From Limonium bicolor (Eukaryota > Streptophyta > Magnoliopsida > Caryophyllales > Plumbaginaceae), in contig CM041777.1 in NCBI GenBank assembly GCA_023374045.1, forward strand, positions 107,703,810 through 107,767,809: a DNA stretch of 64,000 nt. Reading direction: 5' to 3'. Position numbers and translations under genes: made by a program. The notes under the pieces are model-generated. The model worked only from the letters and a program-made list of their open reading frames with translations, had not been told where the DNA came from and made no database searches. Below are positions 1-13,100 of this stretch, in pieces. Numbering within the stretch: position 1 is the stretch's first letter; every line of letters begins with the position of its first letter.

Positions 1-377
1 GTACACAACCTTCTATAATCGTTTCCATCACTATTATAAAAAAGATGACACTAGTTGTTATATATCTTTTTCTTTGGCCGTTCTTATCGAATCTTAGTGT
101 ATTAGAATATTTCATTAGCATTTATCAGTTCACAAATGTTGACTAATTGAGAAACTTGAAGACTATAAACATTTGGAAACGATAAGCTGAGTTGTTGGAT
201 TCAATTTTGCATATTCGTTAACCTTGGTTTTTACGTATCCACGATAGTTTAAAACATTTCCACTGACGAGTAGAAATATGTACACAACCTTCTATAATCG
301 CTTCCATCACTATAAGATGACATTAACTGTAATCCCTATATCTTTTCATTTGGCCGTTCTTATCAAATCAATTGTAT
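1..377. repeat. Satellite, ~249-280-bp unit, left piece
   Basis: About one and a half monomers of a tandem repeat. The landmark GTACACAACCTTCTATAATC occurs at 1 and again near 280. The same monomers continue at 14,625 after the large LTR element, so this is the left half of one array split by that insertion. The block just before 383 matches the monomer stretch around GTGCATAAGAATATT seen in the right half. Confidence 0.85.
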
Positions 378-382
378 ATGAG
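378..382. repeat. Target site duplication ATGAG, left copy
   Basis: ATGAG lies directly before the LTR start (TGAAATACCCC) and is repeated at 14,620-14,624 directly after the LTR end (GTGTTACA). A 5-bp duplication is typical of LTR retrotransposon integration. Confidence 0.9.
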
Positions 383-732
383 TGAAATACCCCGGACTTA
401 ATTAGGGTGATTAAATTACTCTAATACGATATTGAGGGCCTACTAGTGCCTAACGAATTTTGGTAGAAAGAATAAATCCAAAAGAAACAAGAAAAACGCT
501 AAATTGAGCGTTAAGTGACCGTAAGAGGAAAACAACCTTAAAGAGGGTATTAAATGAATTTAAAAGGCTTAATAATGCCTAAATAATATATGGGAACAAT
601 TCCCGAAGAAAACGGATTCATAAAACGAATTAAAAACGCTAATAAAGCTTTAGCGCACGTTTTTCGAGAAAACCCGAAAACGTGACTTTGAGTGGTCAAA
701 CGAACCCATAAAAATTATAGTTCATTAAATAA

Positions 733-742
733 CTATAAATAA
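733..742 (+). promoter_or_regulatory. Candidate TATA box of the 5' LTR
   Basis: CTATAAATAA about 350 bp into the LTR, conserved in the 3' LTR near 10,496-10,505, upstream of a pyrimidine-rich tract. If used, U3 would be about 0.4 kb and R-U5 about 4.1 kb. This rests on motif position only. Confidence 0.35.
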
Positions 743-2550
743 ACAGTAATGGGAGTATAATAGCCATTAAAATTAAAGAAACGAGAAAATTCTGGAAAAC
801 GGGCCCGGTTAGTGAATAGAGCTAAAACCGGGTAAACTAACGAGCATTTTCTGTAAAAGACGAAAAACGCTCCAGCTTGTGTAATATTAGGGGGCCGGTT
901 TTTACAGTTTAAAACAGCCTCTCACACACACTAGACTAGTTTACTAATTAACAAGTCAAAAAGCAAAAAGAAGAAAAAAAAAGTACAAAAGCACCTTATC
1001 TCTTCTCTCTCCTCCCATTTCTCTTTTCCTTCTCTTTCCTCCCTTTCTTCTTCACCAGCCGTCTCTCCCCCTCTCTGTTTTGCTGGCGATTTTGAAGTCC
1101 TCCATGGATGCTCCACCTTCTCCTTCATGCTCTAGTTACATACAAGCCCCAAATCAAAAATAAAATACATATTTGAACTCCCCTCATCCTCCTCTACCTT
1201 TCTCTCTTTTCGGAATTTCAAAAGGATGAGTTTCATCTCCATGGGTTTTCCCCCATTTGAAGATAAAAGCACATCATCTTGTAGCTTGGAGTCTCCTCTC
1301 TCTCCTAAGGTAAAAATTTCATTGAAAAACTCATTTTGGTTCTCCCTCCTTTGGTGACCGATTTTTTTCCCCTTGTAATGCCTTGTTTTCTTCTTGATTT
1401 TGAGCTCCATTTCAACCCTCCAATGGTGGATTAATCCCCTTCTTGGTTCAAGGGTGAGAACCCCTCTCAAAATCTCCAAAGGTAAACCCTAACTTGGTGT
1501 ACTAAACCCTTTTGGTTGAATTAAGATTTCCTAAGGGTTTAGATAATTAATTGAGTATATTTTTGTGTTTCTTGAACGTTGGGGTGGAGTTTGGCAACTC
1601 CATCCCCACTTGACCGATTTTGAGAAGAGGAGGAACAAGAGGAGAATCAAAGAGGAAGTTGTGAATTAAGGTAAGAAACCCACCTTAAAGCTTGTTTTTA
1701 AATTGCTTTAGGTTTTGGGATGGGTAATTTAATTAATGAACCCAAACTATGAATTTAAATCTATGTGGGAGAATGTGTTTAGTTGATTTTGAGAGGATTG
1801 GTGAATTTAATTGTGAATTAAGGGCTCATAAGCCAAGTGAGTTGAAATTGTGTTTATATTGTGGCATTATTTGAGATTGCAGAGTTATATTGTTGTTTGG
1901 ATAATTTTGAGGATATATTATGTGCTGGTAGGACCCTTGTAAGGGTGTGGCTAGATTAGGAATGCAAATGGGTGTGAATTGATGGATTGAGATGTGGTAA
2001 GTTTATGGGGAGGTTATGGCGAAATTTTGGTAGAAATTGAGTGCTTTAGGTGACTTTGGCAATGGGAGAAACTTAGGTGTTCAATTGAGTTGTTAAGAGT
2101 GGAGTAATAACCTTGGAATGTGTTGGGGAGCTATAAAGAGGGAGGTATAAAATCTGTAGCAAACTAGTGAATTAGTACCATGGAGTTTGGAGAAAAACTA
2201 GGTTGTAAGGGTTTGAAAGGAATGGATGAACTTGGGTTTTTAGGAGTGCATTTGTCTAGGAATGATTGGGATGGTCATTAAGTGGTTTGGTGAGATTGGT
2301 GGGAGGTAGACACTATCAAGAAGAGGTAGAAAATGCACAAGTGTGCAAAAGGCAAGAATGTGAGAATGGAATTTTGTAGAAAGTGAACAAGAATTGGAGT
2401 AGGGATTTAACCAAGGATTTGAGGTGGTTTAAGGAGTGTTTTGAGGTGTTTAATTATGTAGAAAACTTGTGGAAAGATTAGAGAAAGTTTGAGGGTGATT
2501 TAGGGATTGATTAGGGGCTGAAAAATAATGTAAGTTGCAGGTTTTAGCAG

Positions 2551-2804
2551 GGTCCGGGACCTAGTCCTTGGACAGAGTCCCGGGCCACCCACTAAAAACA
2601 GGCCGAGAGTTCTTGCAGCACTTGGTCCGGGACTTGAGGATGGACAAGGTCCCGGACCACCCATGAATATATAGCCGAGAGTTAGAACCATTGTTTGGTC
2701 CGGGACTTGACCTAGGTACAAGGTCCCGGACCACATGTTATTTTCACCCGAGAGTTTCACAATGCATTGGTCCGGGACTATAGGTAGGGACCAAGTCCCG
2801 AACC
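2551..2804 (+). repeat. Tandem array of four GC-rich hairpins in the 5' LTR
   Basis: Four units start at 2,551, 2,624, 2,697 and 2,769, a period of 72-73 bp. Each contains GGTCCGGGAC, a spacer of about 15-17 bp, and GTCCCGGACC, so each can fold into a 9-10-bp stem. Units are joined by CCGAGAGTT-containing spacers. In the last unit the right half is GTCCCGAACC, one mismatch from perfect. Confidence 0.9.
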
Positions 2805-4817
2805 ACCCCCAGAATTCAACAGAATGTGTTTTTAAGGGTTTAAAAGATTGGGGTTTGAATGGTATTGGTTTTAGATGATGTTTGGGAGTTGCTTGGTGAC
2901 TTGTAAAGGTCCTAAGAAGGATAAACAAGTGTTGGGAGTGAATGAGTAAGTTAAGGAAATAAGAACACTTAAGTAAACCGAGATAATGGGATAATGGGGT
3001 AAGTACGGGAGTAGCATTTATGTACGTACTGTAGCACCTTAATATTAATTAAACCATTTGACATGTAAATAGTGGTTCAAGAGTAAGACTTGAGGAACAA
3101 GTGTGAACCGAGGAACGAGGGAACACCCGGTAAAGATAACCCCGGTGAAAGGTATGATTTCCTCATGCTCTGTATCCTAACTTGGTTACCCCGATTTGTG
3201 TGCTTGTTTGATTGTGTGATCACCTAACAAGATAAATGCACGAATCGGATTGTGTGCACTCATTAGTGCTTGTGTGATATTGTTGTTGTTGGATTGTATT
3301 CCTTGACTAAAGTTTGTATTATTCATGAAATGTAAAATGGGAATGAATTGCTTGTATGTAATTGTGTATAGTATTGACTCATGGTTGAGTATAGGTTGAG
3401 TAGTGACTGTAGAAGGAGTCCAGTTGTGAATTAACGAAAACATGGAAACCCACTAAATCTATCAAACCAGGAAACGATAACACAAACTACGAACTCACTA
3501 GAACGTGAGAGAATGGTACGGGAACTAGTAATTCCCGATAGCGGTAGAAGCCAAATTGACTTAATCACAAAACTAATAATGGTGGAAGAACTAAGTAACC
3601 TCTAACTAGAGGATTGGAAAGTTGTTCGAAATACGAACCTTGAGTAAAGTAACGAATGGTAAGGGATCACCAAACCCCTTAAAAATATAGTCGAACCCCA
3701 ATGAGAGGAACCGACTAACATGAGCAATGTCCCGAACATGAGAGTATTCAATAAGTGGGTTGAAACCTTAAATCTTAGAATACTAAACATTGAGGAATTC
3801 CCTAAGCCATTAGATGCTATCGAGAGAGATACTTCTAGGCTAATCCTTGAGATTGTGAATTGACTCCGAGAGAGGAGTTGTGGGAATTTGAGTAGTCCGG
3901 TAGTGAACCGGACATTTGAGTATTTGAGGAGCTAATTGTATAGCCCTATTTGTATTTGAGCCCGGTGGTGGGTCTCGTGCATGACCCTGCCCGGAGGTCG
4001 TGAGATCGACTTAACATGTACCTTGAGCATTGAGTATTGACTTGGGAACTTGAGTATTGAGTATTGAGTGTGGAATCGAGTATGTGAGTATTGAGAATTG
4101 AGTTGTGACTTGTGGGACTTGAGAACTTGAATTGAGTGGGGAACTGAGTTGAGTGTTGTAGACCTTGTTGAGATTGTGAGTAAGAGTACCCAAGGGAGTG
4201 GGTAGTACACGAGTAGTTGAGTAAGGCATGGTGAGGTAGAAACCCTCAAGCCTAATTAAAGAACATATTGAACCAACCCTTGATGTGTGATAGTGCTTGT
4301 GTTCAATGTTGAACTTGATTGTGAACGTACATATATAATGTATATTGTATGCATGCTGTTGTGATAAAATGAACCGCATGCTCTCGACCAATTAGTCGGC
4401 GTACCCTCGCTAGTACGCGGGGTATGCGGAAGTCATATTCAGCGTAAGCTGACCCCCTAGGGGGAACGTTTTTAGTGTGCAGGTACCCGAAGTGAATATG
4501 ATCACTGTAAGAGACCGACAGCTAAGCCGAACACTGTTCGAGAGTAGGACGGGGTTGTTATTGATATGGGTAGTTATTAAAGCAATTGTATTTGTATATT
4601 GTGGGATGTGAGACCAAAGAGGTCATGGATATACTTGGGAATTGTAGATACTCGGTATAGATCGTAATTTGAAGTTGTATTGTATAATATGGGATTGGAG
4701 TTGTATTTGGTTTAGATTCGGTTAAGTAATGGAAGTATGATTTGTATAGTGTACTCGGTAAAGGCTCATCAGACCGATATTGTAATTGTTGTTGTATTTG
4801 AGCTTGTATTTGGCCTA

Positions 4818-4839
4818 GCTAGTCACGTGAGTGACTAGC
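4818..4839 (+). repeat. Inverted repeat with a CACGTG core near the LTR end
   Basis: GCTAGTCAC and GTGACTAGC form a 9-bp stem around GTGA, creating CACGTG (a G-box word). The 3' LTR has lost this structure through small deletions near 14,505-14,520. It could be a protein site or simply RNA structure. Confidence 0.5.
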
Positions 4840-4947
4840 GGCATTGTATCACCCCCGGTTGTAGTTTGTATTCCGCTGCATTATGGTTGGTAATTGAGAC
4901 GGGCTAGGAGATGAAGGTGTGATTACCGGTTGGGGTGTTACAAAAAG

Positions 4948-4959
4948 TGGTATCAGAGC
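4948..4959 (+). promoter_or_regulatory. Primer binding site, initiator tRNA-Met
   Basis: TGGTATCAGAGC begins five bases after the LTR end. This is the standard plant retrotransposon primer site complementary to the 3' end of initiator tRNA-Met. It is followed by an inverted repeat (GAGCGATACTCGCTC). Confidence 0.92.
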
Positions 4960-7900
4960 GATACTCGCTCTGATGGTCTGAATACCGAGTTTAGGAAAAT
5001 ACCGAGTTAGGAATTAGAGACTTAGGGCTAAGGGTTGAGTGTTAACGTGTGAGGTACGCTAGTTAGGAACTTCCGGTGTGATCTGGATACCTACATAACC
5101 AATCCCGCCCTCCGCAACCCCGTGATTAGTTGGGGGAAGAACGCCAGGGAGATGGAAAGACCTCTCATACTCGGGTTAACCCGATCTGGCAGTTGTAAAT
5201 AAACCATGTAAAGATAAAGAGCCAAACATACGGTACATTCCAAGAACTGGAAATTCCAAAGACGGTTCCCGTTTCAACGACAATAACCGTACTGAACAGC
5301 AGTAAATTGAAGATCCTAACAGTAGGATAATGGAATTTGCGGCACCATGGGGCGACATGCTACGCAGTCGCGAGAACCATGCGCAGCCAACAAGAAGGAA
5401 AGCGCAACTACATAATGAAGCGGAAAGTGGAGTAATAAACCCGAGACAATAGAGTCTACGGGTTGCAAACGCAGGATAATACCACTAACGGTATACAAAC
5501 CGACTAAGGACTTAGTCGAGGAGGGAAAACTCCAAACCTATAACGCCAAGTGGTAGAAATACTTACGTTAAACATACACCGGCAGGGCTACGACGTAGTT
5601 CCTAAGGATTAATCAAACAACCTCGTAACCACCGTAAAGGTGTGGGAACGAGCAGCCAAGTAAGGTACACGGAGTACCTCAAGGATCGTGAAAGTACCCG
5701 AATTAACAACAATTTGTCGAGAGCACTATGGAGTACTCAGGAGATTGATCACTAAGGTCAAAGGATCAAAGGAAGATCCAATAAAAACACCAAATATAGT
5801 TGAAAACAATACCGTAAACGGTATAAGTTAACCTAAAAACCGGCGTACCCGCGCACTTGCCAAGGCAAGTGCAGCAACAACAAGGCAAACGGGGAGACTT
5901 TTGACAACCAACAAGTACTTACTAAAGTACCACCATGACGATGGAAGCAAATGAAGGATCACTAATCCTAAGGAATTGAAGAATCAAACCTTGGAAAGGC
6001 CTAACGGCCCGAACAGTATATTATCAAACAAACCAGTCAGCATTGAGCTAGACTTGGTCAAGACCTCAAACATGGCAACGCCATGAAGATTTCTTCTCAA
6101 AACCCTGGATTTTATTTCAAACACAAAACCTTTCTTTCAAAAACTACAAGCTTTTCTTTTCGAACCTCATATTTTTAAAACCAAACCGGAGAATCACGGT
6201 GAGTATCATAGAATGATACAAGAGGAGTTGACAATAGAATACTTCACCTAGGCGTGCGACGAACACTACGAGTGTACCCAAATACGGGATGTGGGACGAC
6301 CGCACTCCGAAGGAGCTTGCGGGCCTGACGGACCCTTTGTGAGTTAGTCGGGTAAGTGGTAACGTACCAATACGGTACCCCACGTATGTATACATGTAGT
6401 GTACGAGACACGGGAAGTAGTCGATTCCGTTCTACGGACCATAAGGTAAATGCAAACCAAAACAGTTGAATACCTCAAATAACCGAAGGAACCCAGATTA
6501 GCTTACAAGCTAAAGGAGTCAAGAATCCATTCTAGGAGGACGATTAAGAGCTAAAAAGTGCGAGAAGCACTAGTAATTGACTAAAGACATTGGAAATGTC
6601 TTAAGAATTTGAAACAAGAAGCATGAAATAGCCGGAAGGAATACCCGGTCTAAACACAGTAAGGCAACGCCTAACATGAACACACAATGTTCAAGGAACA
6701 AGTGAAATACCCAGAGTGATCATCTAAGGAACCGGAGGATGCCGTTCACTATCGAAGAAGGCATCAAACCCATTATAAATATAAGGAGAATCAGCAACGG
6801 TCTACCCTAAGGACGGGAGATATACAACCCTAAACGGGACAACTTATAATCCAAAACTGCAATGCGGAGTAACTAAGCACACTCAAATGTTAGCTGGATG
6901 CAACGGCATAATCAACAACACCCAGGAGCAATCCATAAAGGGTATCAAAGTCAACATAGTTGAACGAAGTATCGTAATAAGAGCACCAGAGCAATAATAA
7001 ACACTCGGTTAGAACACCGAAGGGATCCCACTTACCAGGGGATGCCCTAAAATAGATGAATGGTACTGATCGATACCAAAATACTAAAAGGGTCTTCAAC
7101 GGACGGAAGCGTGATGCGATGAACTTATCATGGAGCCCAATGTTACCTCCAACCGTTTAACGGTATAAGGAGAAATGATTATGTGTAAACAGCCTAAGAT
7201 GAGTAAAGCTCTAGGCAACGTGGCTAGTATGCCATGAACCTATTACAATACAAATTCAACGGTTGCAAAACCATGGTGAATCATAGGAAGAATTGCCAAG
7301 AGCGGCACCAATAAGATTGTTTAATAACCAACGAGTAGGGACACCCCTCGTTAATGTGAGACCGCGAGAGCGGTAAACACATAGATTCCAAGAAGGGAAT
7401 ACCATCAGTGAATATCTGATAATACATCCCTTTCAGAACTACTAATGTAGTGGAGCTTGAGCATCAAGCCATTGCCAAGCGAAAATTGTAAGAAATAAGC
7501 CAAAGAAAGCTTTGATAGCTATTGGAAGAAACCGAGGAGTAATCGGTTAAGAAGAAATACGTGAGGTACGAACCTGAAGTGTAAAACCAGTAACGCTCAA
7601 GGAGCTCAGAGATATAAAAGAATGTCATATGCCGTGATCAGCCAAGTAGATGGCGAACCATTGTCTAATGGTAGAAAAACATGAGCAGAAGCTAATGAAA
7701 TAGTGGATGTCATGGAAACCAATGTCGTAAATAAATACGAATGGGGTGCGTAGCAAGCGACCAATACTTGTGGATAAATCACACGATGATACGGAGTTGG
7801 TGAATAAAAATGGTAGACAGACCGAGTAATAAGGAAGTAATGATCATTCCTATTGCAATCTCATAAGAGATTTACTGCCCAGGGGTTTACGCCTCTGCAC

Positions 7901-8627
7901 TCTGTAGGACTGAGTGTTTTGGTATTACATTTGTGCAGTAATGATCGAGTGGGATAGCTAGGAAGTTGGGAAGGTGGCAATTGTGGTAAGAATAGAGGAA
8001 AATTTGTGAAGTAAAGAACACTTGCAAGGAACCAGTAGGTGGGCATAGTTCAGAAGCCACTAGTAATAGAGGAAGCACTACAATTAAGTAGTAGCTTAAC
8101 CTCAACCGACAATAAGTCGGAGAAATCAAGTGAATAACCACGAAAATATACAACAGTATGTATATAGATTCCTAAAGAGCTGGATAGAGAATCCGAAGCT
8201 CATTGGATTTGCGTGCGGTAAAAGAATACCACGCTTGCTTGATAAACCTTATTCCCAAGATAAGAAGGGATAAAAGGAAATGTATAACACATTTAGAATA
8301 ATGAGAAGGGCAAATACACCCTAAGTTATCAGGGTCGCGCAACAGAAGCTAGTGGGCCTAGAGTTCTAAGGTTTAATACACCTAGTGAATGAATGGCTAA
8401 TTATCAATGCCTCGAAGCCTCTAAGGCTAGAACCGAACCCGGTTAAGAGTTAAACAACTCCGATGAGAATTCTTGGTGCAGGGACTAACCAATAATATGG
8501 TTAAGACCCTATGACCAAAGACCATTGTATAATAGACCGCATGGAAGTCGAACCACTCCGTGACGGCTAGACGCCTTACACCTATGTCCGATGTTGACAC
8601 ATGGTAGATTACGTGGGCATAATCCCT

Positions 8628-8646
8628 TTTTAAGGGGGGTAGGGTG
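8628..8646 (+). promoter_or_regulatory. Second polypurine-tract-like site inside the element
   Basis: TTAAGGGGGGTAGGGTGAAA closely matches the true 3' polypurine tract and LTR start at 10,144 (TTAAGGGGGGTAGATTGAAA). It lies 1.5 kb upstream of the real boundary. It may act as a central polypurine tract, or be the scar of an older LTR junction. Confidence 0.5.
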
Positions 8647-10143
8647 AAAACCGCGAAATGTATGTTTTACGTGATAGGACGTAAACTACAATGCGCATAA
8701 CGCAAAAGTATTTGTTGTGATGATTGGTACTTATGTTACATAAACATATATATACCACTCATATTGTAATTGTGGTTGATTGTGAGACTTGAGGTGGAAA
8801 GGAGTATTGATTGTGAGAAATTTGAGGTGAATGGAGTAGAGGAACTCCATGGGGAATGAGGACCCCGATTGATAATAATTTGGGAAATGAGTATGTTTGA
8901 GGAGATCGAAGAGTATGTTGGGAGATTTGAGGAGTATAAATCGGTATGAAACCGATATTGAACCTATTGGGAAGTGAGTCCCCTAGGTAATTTGAGTTGG
9001 TTGTATTTGTGTATAATTTGAGGATAGAAATTGACTTAACTTGCAAATGATTTGAGGATAGAAACTGATGTTACTTGTGAACTAGTTTGAGAACTAACTT
9101 TTGAAATTCTTTGGTATAATAGTTGAAGATAGGATTGAGTAACAATTGATGACACGAGTAGTAAATGAGTAAATGGATTCTAGAAATTGGTAAATGTATG
9201 ATTGTATGATTATGACTAGAAAGACTGTGAAGATAGAAAATTAAATAATGATTGACTATTTGATTGTGTGAATTGAGGTGGGAGGAGGAACTTGGTTTGC
9301 TAGCAATCAAGGGAAACCGAACACCAAAGTGGGGTGGATGGATAGTTCAACACCAATGCTGATCACATTGGGGTTGAATGACTCTTGAAGCTCCGTATAA
9401 GTGGCCACAGGTAATCACGCTAGTAATAGGTGAAACTAACATAAATTGGAACTTGGAGTTGCATTGAAGTTTTCAAAATGAACTTCCAAATGATTTTGGC
9501 AAATGATTTTCTTCAAACTTGAGAATGAGGATTGGTTTTGAAACCACTTCCACGGGCGCTAGTGGATCTTTCATGGCTAGGCACGGGTATCCGGTTGAAT
9601 CATGGAGGTGAAGCTAGTTGTGAGTCGGTGGAGGTGTTGAATAGTTTTGAAACCATTACAACGGACGATCAAGGGTACTAAGTGACCTGTAGGACGTTTG
9701 TAGTGTGTGTTTTGTATTTGTCCAAGGGCCGCCGGATATGAGTAGTCCGGTCAGGGAAGAGTACCCACTTTGGAGCCTGAGGATTCTCTAGAGTTGCAAA
9801 TGAATTTTGATCATAACCAAAGGACCGTAGAGCCAGAAAGAGTAAGTGCTCAATGTCATGACGGCCGTGAACCAGAGAGCGTAAGTGTTCAAACGTGACC
9901 GGTACCTGAGGGATCACTCGATTTGGGGGAGGACTTGGTGCCTAATTGTCTGCGGATGGACCCCCTTTGAGAGATTTGGGAAAAAGATATTTTTGGTTGC
10001 TATGCATGCTTGACATGTTGTGTGGATGTGTGGTTTGTAATCAGTCAGTCATTGGAGTCTGACAGTTGTTGAGAGAGTATAACCTAGTTGAGTACCTTGG
10101 TGACTAACAATCTTAGACTCACTAACTTTGTGGGCAAAGTTCT

Positions 10144-10158
10144 TTAAGGGGGGTAGAT
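10144..10158 (+). promoter_or_regulatory. 3' polypurine tract
   Basis: TTAAGGGGGGTAGAT lies directly before the 3' LTR start TGAAATACCCC, where plus-strand DNA synthesis is primed in LTR elements. Confidence 0.85.
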
Positions 10159-13100
10159 TGAAATACCCCGGACTTAATTAGGGTGATTAAATTACTCTAA
10201 TACGATATTGAGGGCCTACTAGTGCCTAACGAATTTTGGTAGAAAAATAAATCCAAAACGAAACCAAAAACCTAAATGAGGAAGGACCGTAAGAGAAAAC
10301 AACCTAAAGAGGGTATTAAATGAATTTAAAAGGCTTAATAATGCCTAAATAATATATGGGAACAATTCCCGAAGAAAACGGATTCATAAAACGAATTAAA
10401 AACGCTAATAAAGCTTTAGCGCACGTTTTTCGAGAAAACCCGAAAACGTGACTTTGAGTGGTCAAACGAACCCGTAAAAATTATAGTTCATTAAATAACT
10501 ATAAATAAACAGTAATGGGAGTATAATAGCCATTAAAATTAAAGAAACGAGAAAATTCTGGAAAACGGGCCCGGTTAGTGAATAGAGCTAAAACCGGGTA
10601 AACTAACGAGCATTTTCTGTAAAAGACGAAAAACGCTCCAGCTTGTGTAATATTAGGGGGCCGGTTTTTACAGTTTAAAACAGCCTCTCACACACACTAG
10701 ACTAGTTTACTAATTAACAAGTCAAAAGCAAAAAGAAGAAAAAAAGTACAAAAGCACCTTATCTCTTCTCTCTCCTCCCATTTTCTTTTCCTTCTCTTTC
10801 CTCCCTTTCTTCTTCACCAGCCGTCTCCCTCCCCCTCTCTGATTTTCTGGCGATTTTGAAGTCCTCCATGGATGCTCCACCTTATCCTTCATGCTCTAGT
10901 TACATACAAGCCCCAAATCAAAAATAAAATACATATTTGAACTCCCCTCATCCTCCTCTACCTTTCTCTCTTTTCGGAATTTCAAAGGATGAGTTTCATC
11001 TCCATGGGTTTTCCCCCATTTGAAGATAAAAGCACATCATCTTGTAGCTTGGAGTCTCCTCTCTCTCCTAAGGTAAAAATTTCATTGAAAAACTCATTTT
11101 GGTTCTCCCTCCTTTGGTGACCGATTTTTTTACCCCTTGTAATGCCTTGTTTTCTTCTTGATTTTGAGCTCCATTTCAACCCTCCAATGGTGGATTAATC
11201 CCCTTCTTGGTTCAAGGGTGAGAACCCCTCTCAAAATCTCCAAAGGTAAACCCTAACTTGGTGTACTAAACCCTTTTGGTTGAATTAAGATTTCCTAAGG
11301 GTTTAGATAATTAATTGAGTATATTTTTGTGTTTCTTGAATGTTGGGGTGGAGTTTGGCAACTCCATCCCCACTTGACCGATTTTGAGAAGAGGAGGAAC
11401 AAGAGGAGAATCAAAGAGGAAGTTGTGAATTAAGGTAAGAAACCCACCTTAAAGCTTGTTTTTAAATTGCTTTAGGTTTTGGGATGGGTAATTTAATTAA
11501 TGAACCCAAACTATGAATTTAAATCTATGTGGGAGAATGTGTTTAGTTGATTTTGAGAGGATTGGTGAATTTAATTGTGAATTAAGGGCTCATAAGCCAA
11601 GTGAGTTGAAATTGTGTTTATATTGTGGCATTATTTGAGATTGCAGAGTTATATTGTTGTTTGGATAATTTTGAGGATATATTATGTGCTGGTAGGACCC
11701 TTGTAAGGGTGTGGCTAGATTAGGAATGCAAATGGGTGTGAATTGATGGATTGAGATGTGGTAAGTTTATGGGGAGGTTATGGCGAAATTTTGGTAGAAA
11801 TTGAGTGCTTTAGGTGACTTTGGCAATGGGAGAAACTTAGGTGTTCAATTGAGTTGTTAAGAGTGGAGTAATAACCTTGGAATGATGTTGGGGAGCTATA
11901 AAGAGGGAGGTATAAAATCTGTAGCAAACTAGTGAATTAGTACCATGGAGTTTGGAGAAAAACTAGGTTGTAAGGGTTTGAAAGGAATGGATGAACTTGG
12001 GTTTTTAGGAGTGCATTTGTCTAGGAATGATTGGGATGGTCATTAAGTGGTTTGGTGAGATTGGTGGGAGGTAGACACTATCAAGAAGAGGTAGAAAATG
12101 CACAAGTATGCAAAAGGCAAGAATGTGAGAATGCAATTTTGTAGAAAGTGAACAAGAATTGGAGTAGGGATTTAACCAAGGATTTGAGGTGGTTTAAGGA
12201 GTGTTTTGAGGTGTTTAATTATGTAGAAAACTTGTGGAAAGATTAGAGAAACTTTGAGGGTGATTTAGGGATTGATTAGGGGCTGAAAAATAATGTAAGT
12301 TGCAGGTTTTAGCAGGGTCCGGGACCTAGTCCTTGGACAGAGTCCCGGACCACCCACTAAAAACAGGCCGAGAGTTCTTGCAGCACTTGGTCCGGGACTT
12401 GAGGGATGGACAAGGTCCTGGACCACCCATGAACCCGAGAGTTTCACAATGCATTGGTCCGGGACTATAGGTAGGGACCAAGTCCCGGACCACCCCCAGA
12501 ATTCAACAGAATGTGTTTTTAAGGGTTTAAAAGATGGGGGTTTGAATGGTATTGGTTTTAGATGATGTTTGGGAGTTGCTTGGTGACTTGTAAAGGTCCT
12601 AAGAAGGATAAACAAGTGTTGGGAGTGAATGAGTAAGTTAAGGAAATAAGAACACTTAAGTAAACCGAGATAATGGGATAACGGGGTAAGTACGGGAGTA
12701 GCATTTATGTACGTACCGTAGCACCTTAATATTAATTGAACCATTTGACATGTAAATAGTGGTTCAAGAGTAAGACTTGAGGAACAAGTGTGAACCGAGG
12801 AACGAGGGACACCCGGTAAAGATAACCCCGGTGAAAGGTATGATTTCCTCATGCTCTGTATCCTAACTTGGTTACCCCGATTTGTGTGCTTGTTTGATTG
12901 TGTGATCACCTAACAAGATAAATGCACGAATCGGATTGTGTGCACTCATTAGTGCTTGTGTGATATTGTTGTTGTTGGATTGTATTCCTTGACTAAAGTT
13001 TGTATAATTCATGAAATGTAAAATGGGAATGAATTGCTTGTATGTAATTGTGTATGGTAGTGACTCATGGTTGAGTATAGGTTGAGTAGTGACCGTAGAA

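Larger units (their letters stand above)
383..4942 (+). repeat. 5' LTR of the LARD-like element (4,560 bp)
   Basis: Starts TGAAATACCCCGG and ends GGGGTGTTACA. Candidate core promoter: CTATAAATAA at 733-742, followed from about 980 by a long pyrimidine-rich tract, as in plant promoters and leaders. Donor-like AG/GTAAAA or AAG/GTAAGAA sites follow near 1,308, 1,481 and 1,669. A 73-bp tandem hairpin array lies at 2,551-2,804. TTGAG/TATTGAG-rich sequence fills about 4,020-4,150, and a run of small palindromes lies at 4,385-4,465. All open frames here repeat in the other LTR and look non-coding. Confidence 0.9.
4943..10158 (+). other. Non-coding internal region of the LARD-like element
   Basis: 5.2 kb between the LTRs, with stop codons dense in all six frames. 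Base composition is more balanced than the AT-rich flanks. No retroviral protein motif is recognisable. The right part (about 8,760-10,140) is rich in TTGAG/TTTGAGG words and pieces such as GAGTAGTCCGGT that also occur in the LTR near 3,890-3,910, so LTR-like sequence may have contributed to it. Confidence 0.75.

Noticed and set aside
931..1479. Charged minus-strand frames in the LTR
   Set aside because: Antisense of a pyrimidine-rich leader-like tract, repeated in the other LTR.
4948..4959. tRNA gene
   Set aside because: Only a 12-bp match to the tRNA 3' end is present; its position after an LTR shows it is a primer binding site.
12265..12909. 214-codon frame on the minus strand in the 3' LTR
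   Set aside because: It reads through the hairpin array and LTR sequence; the 5' LTR copy is broken in the same frame, and no protein family is recognisable.
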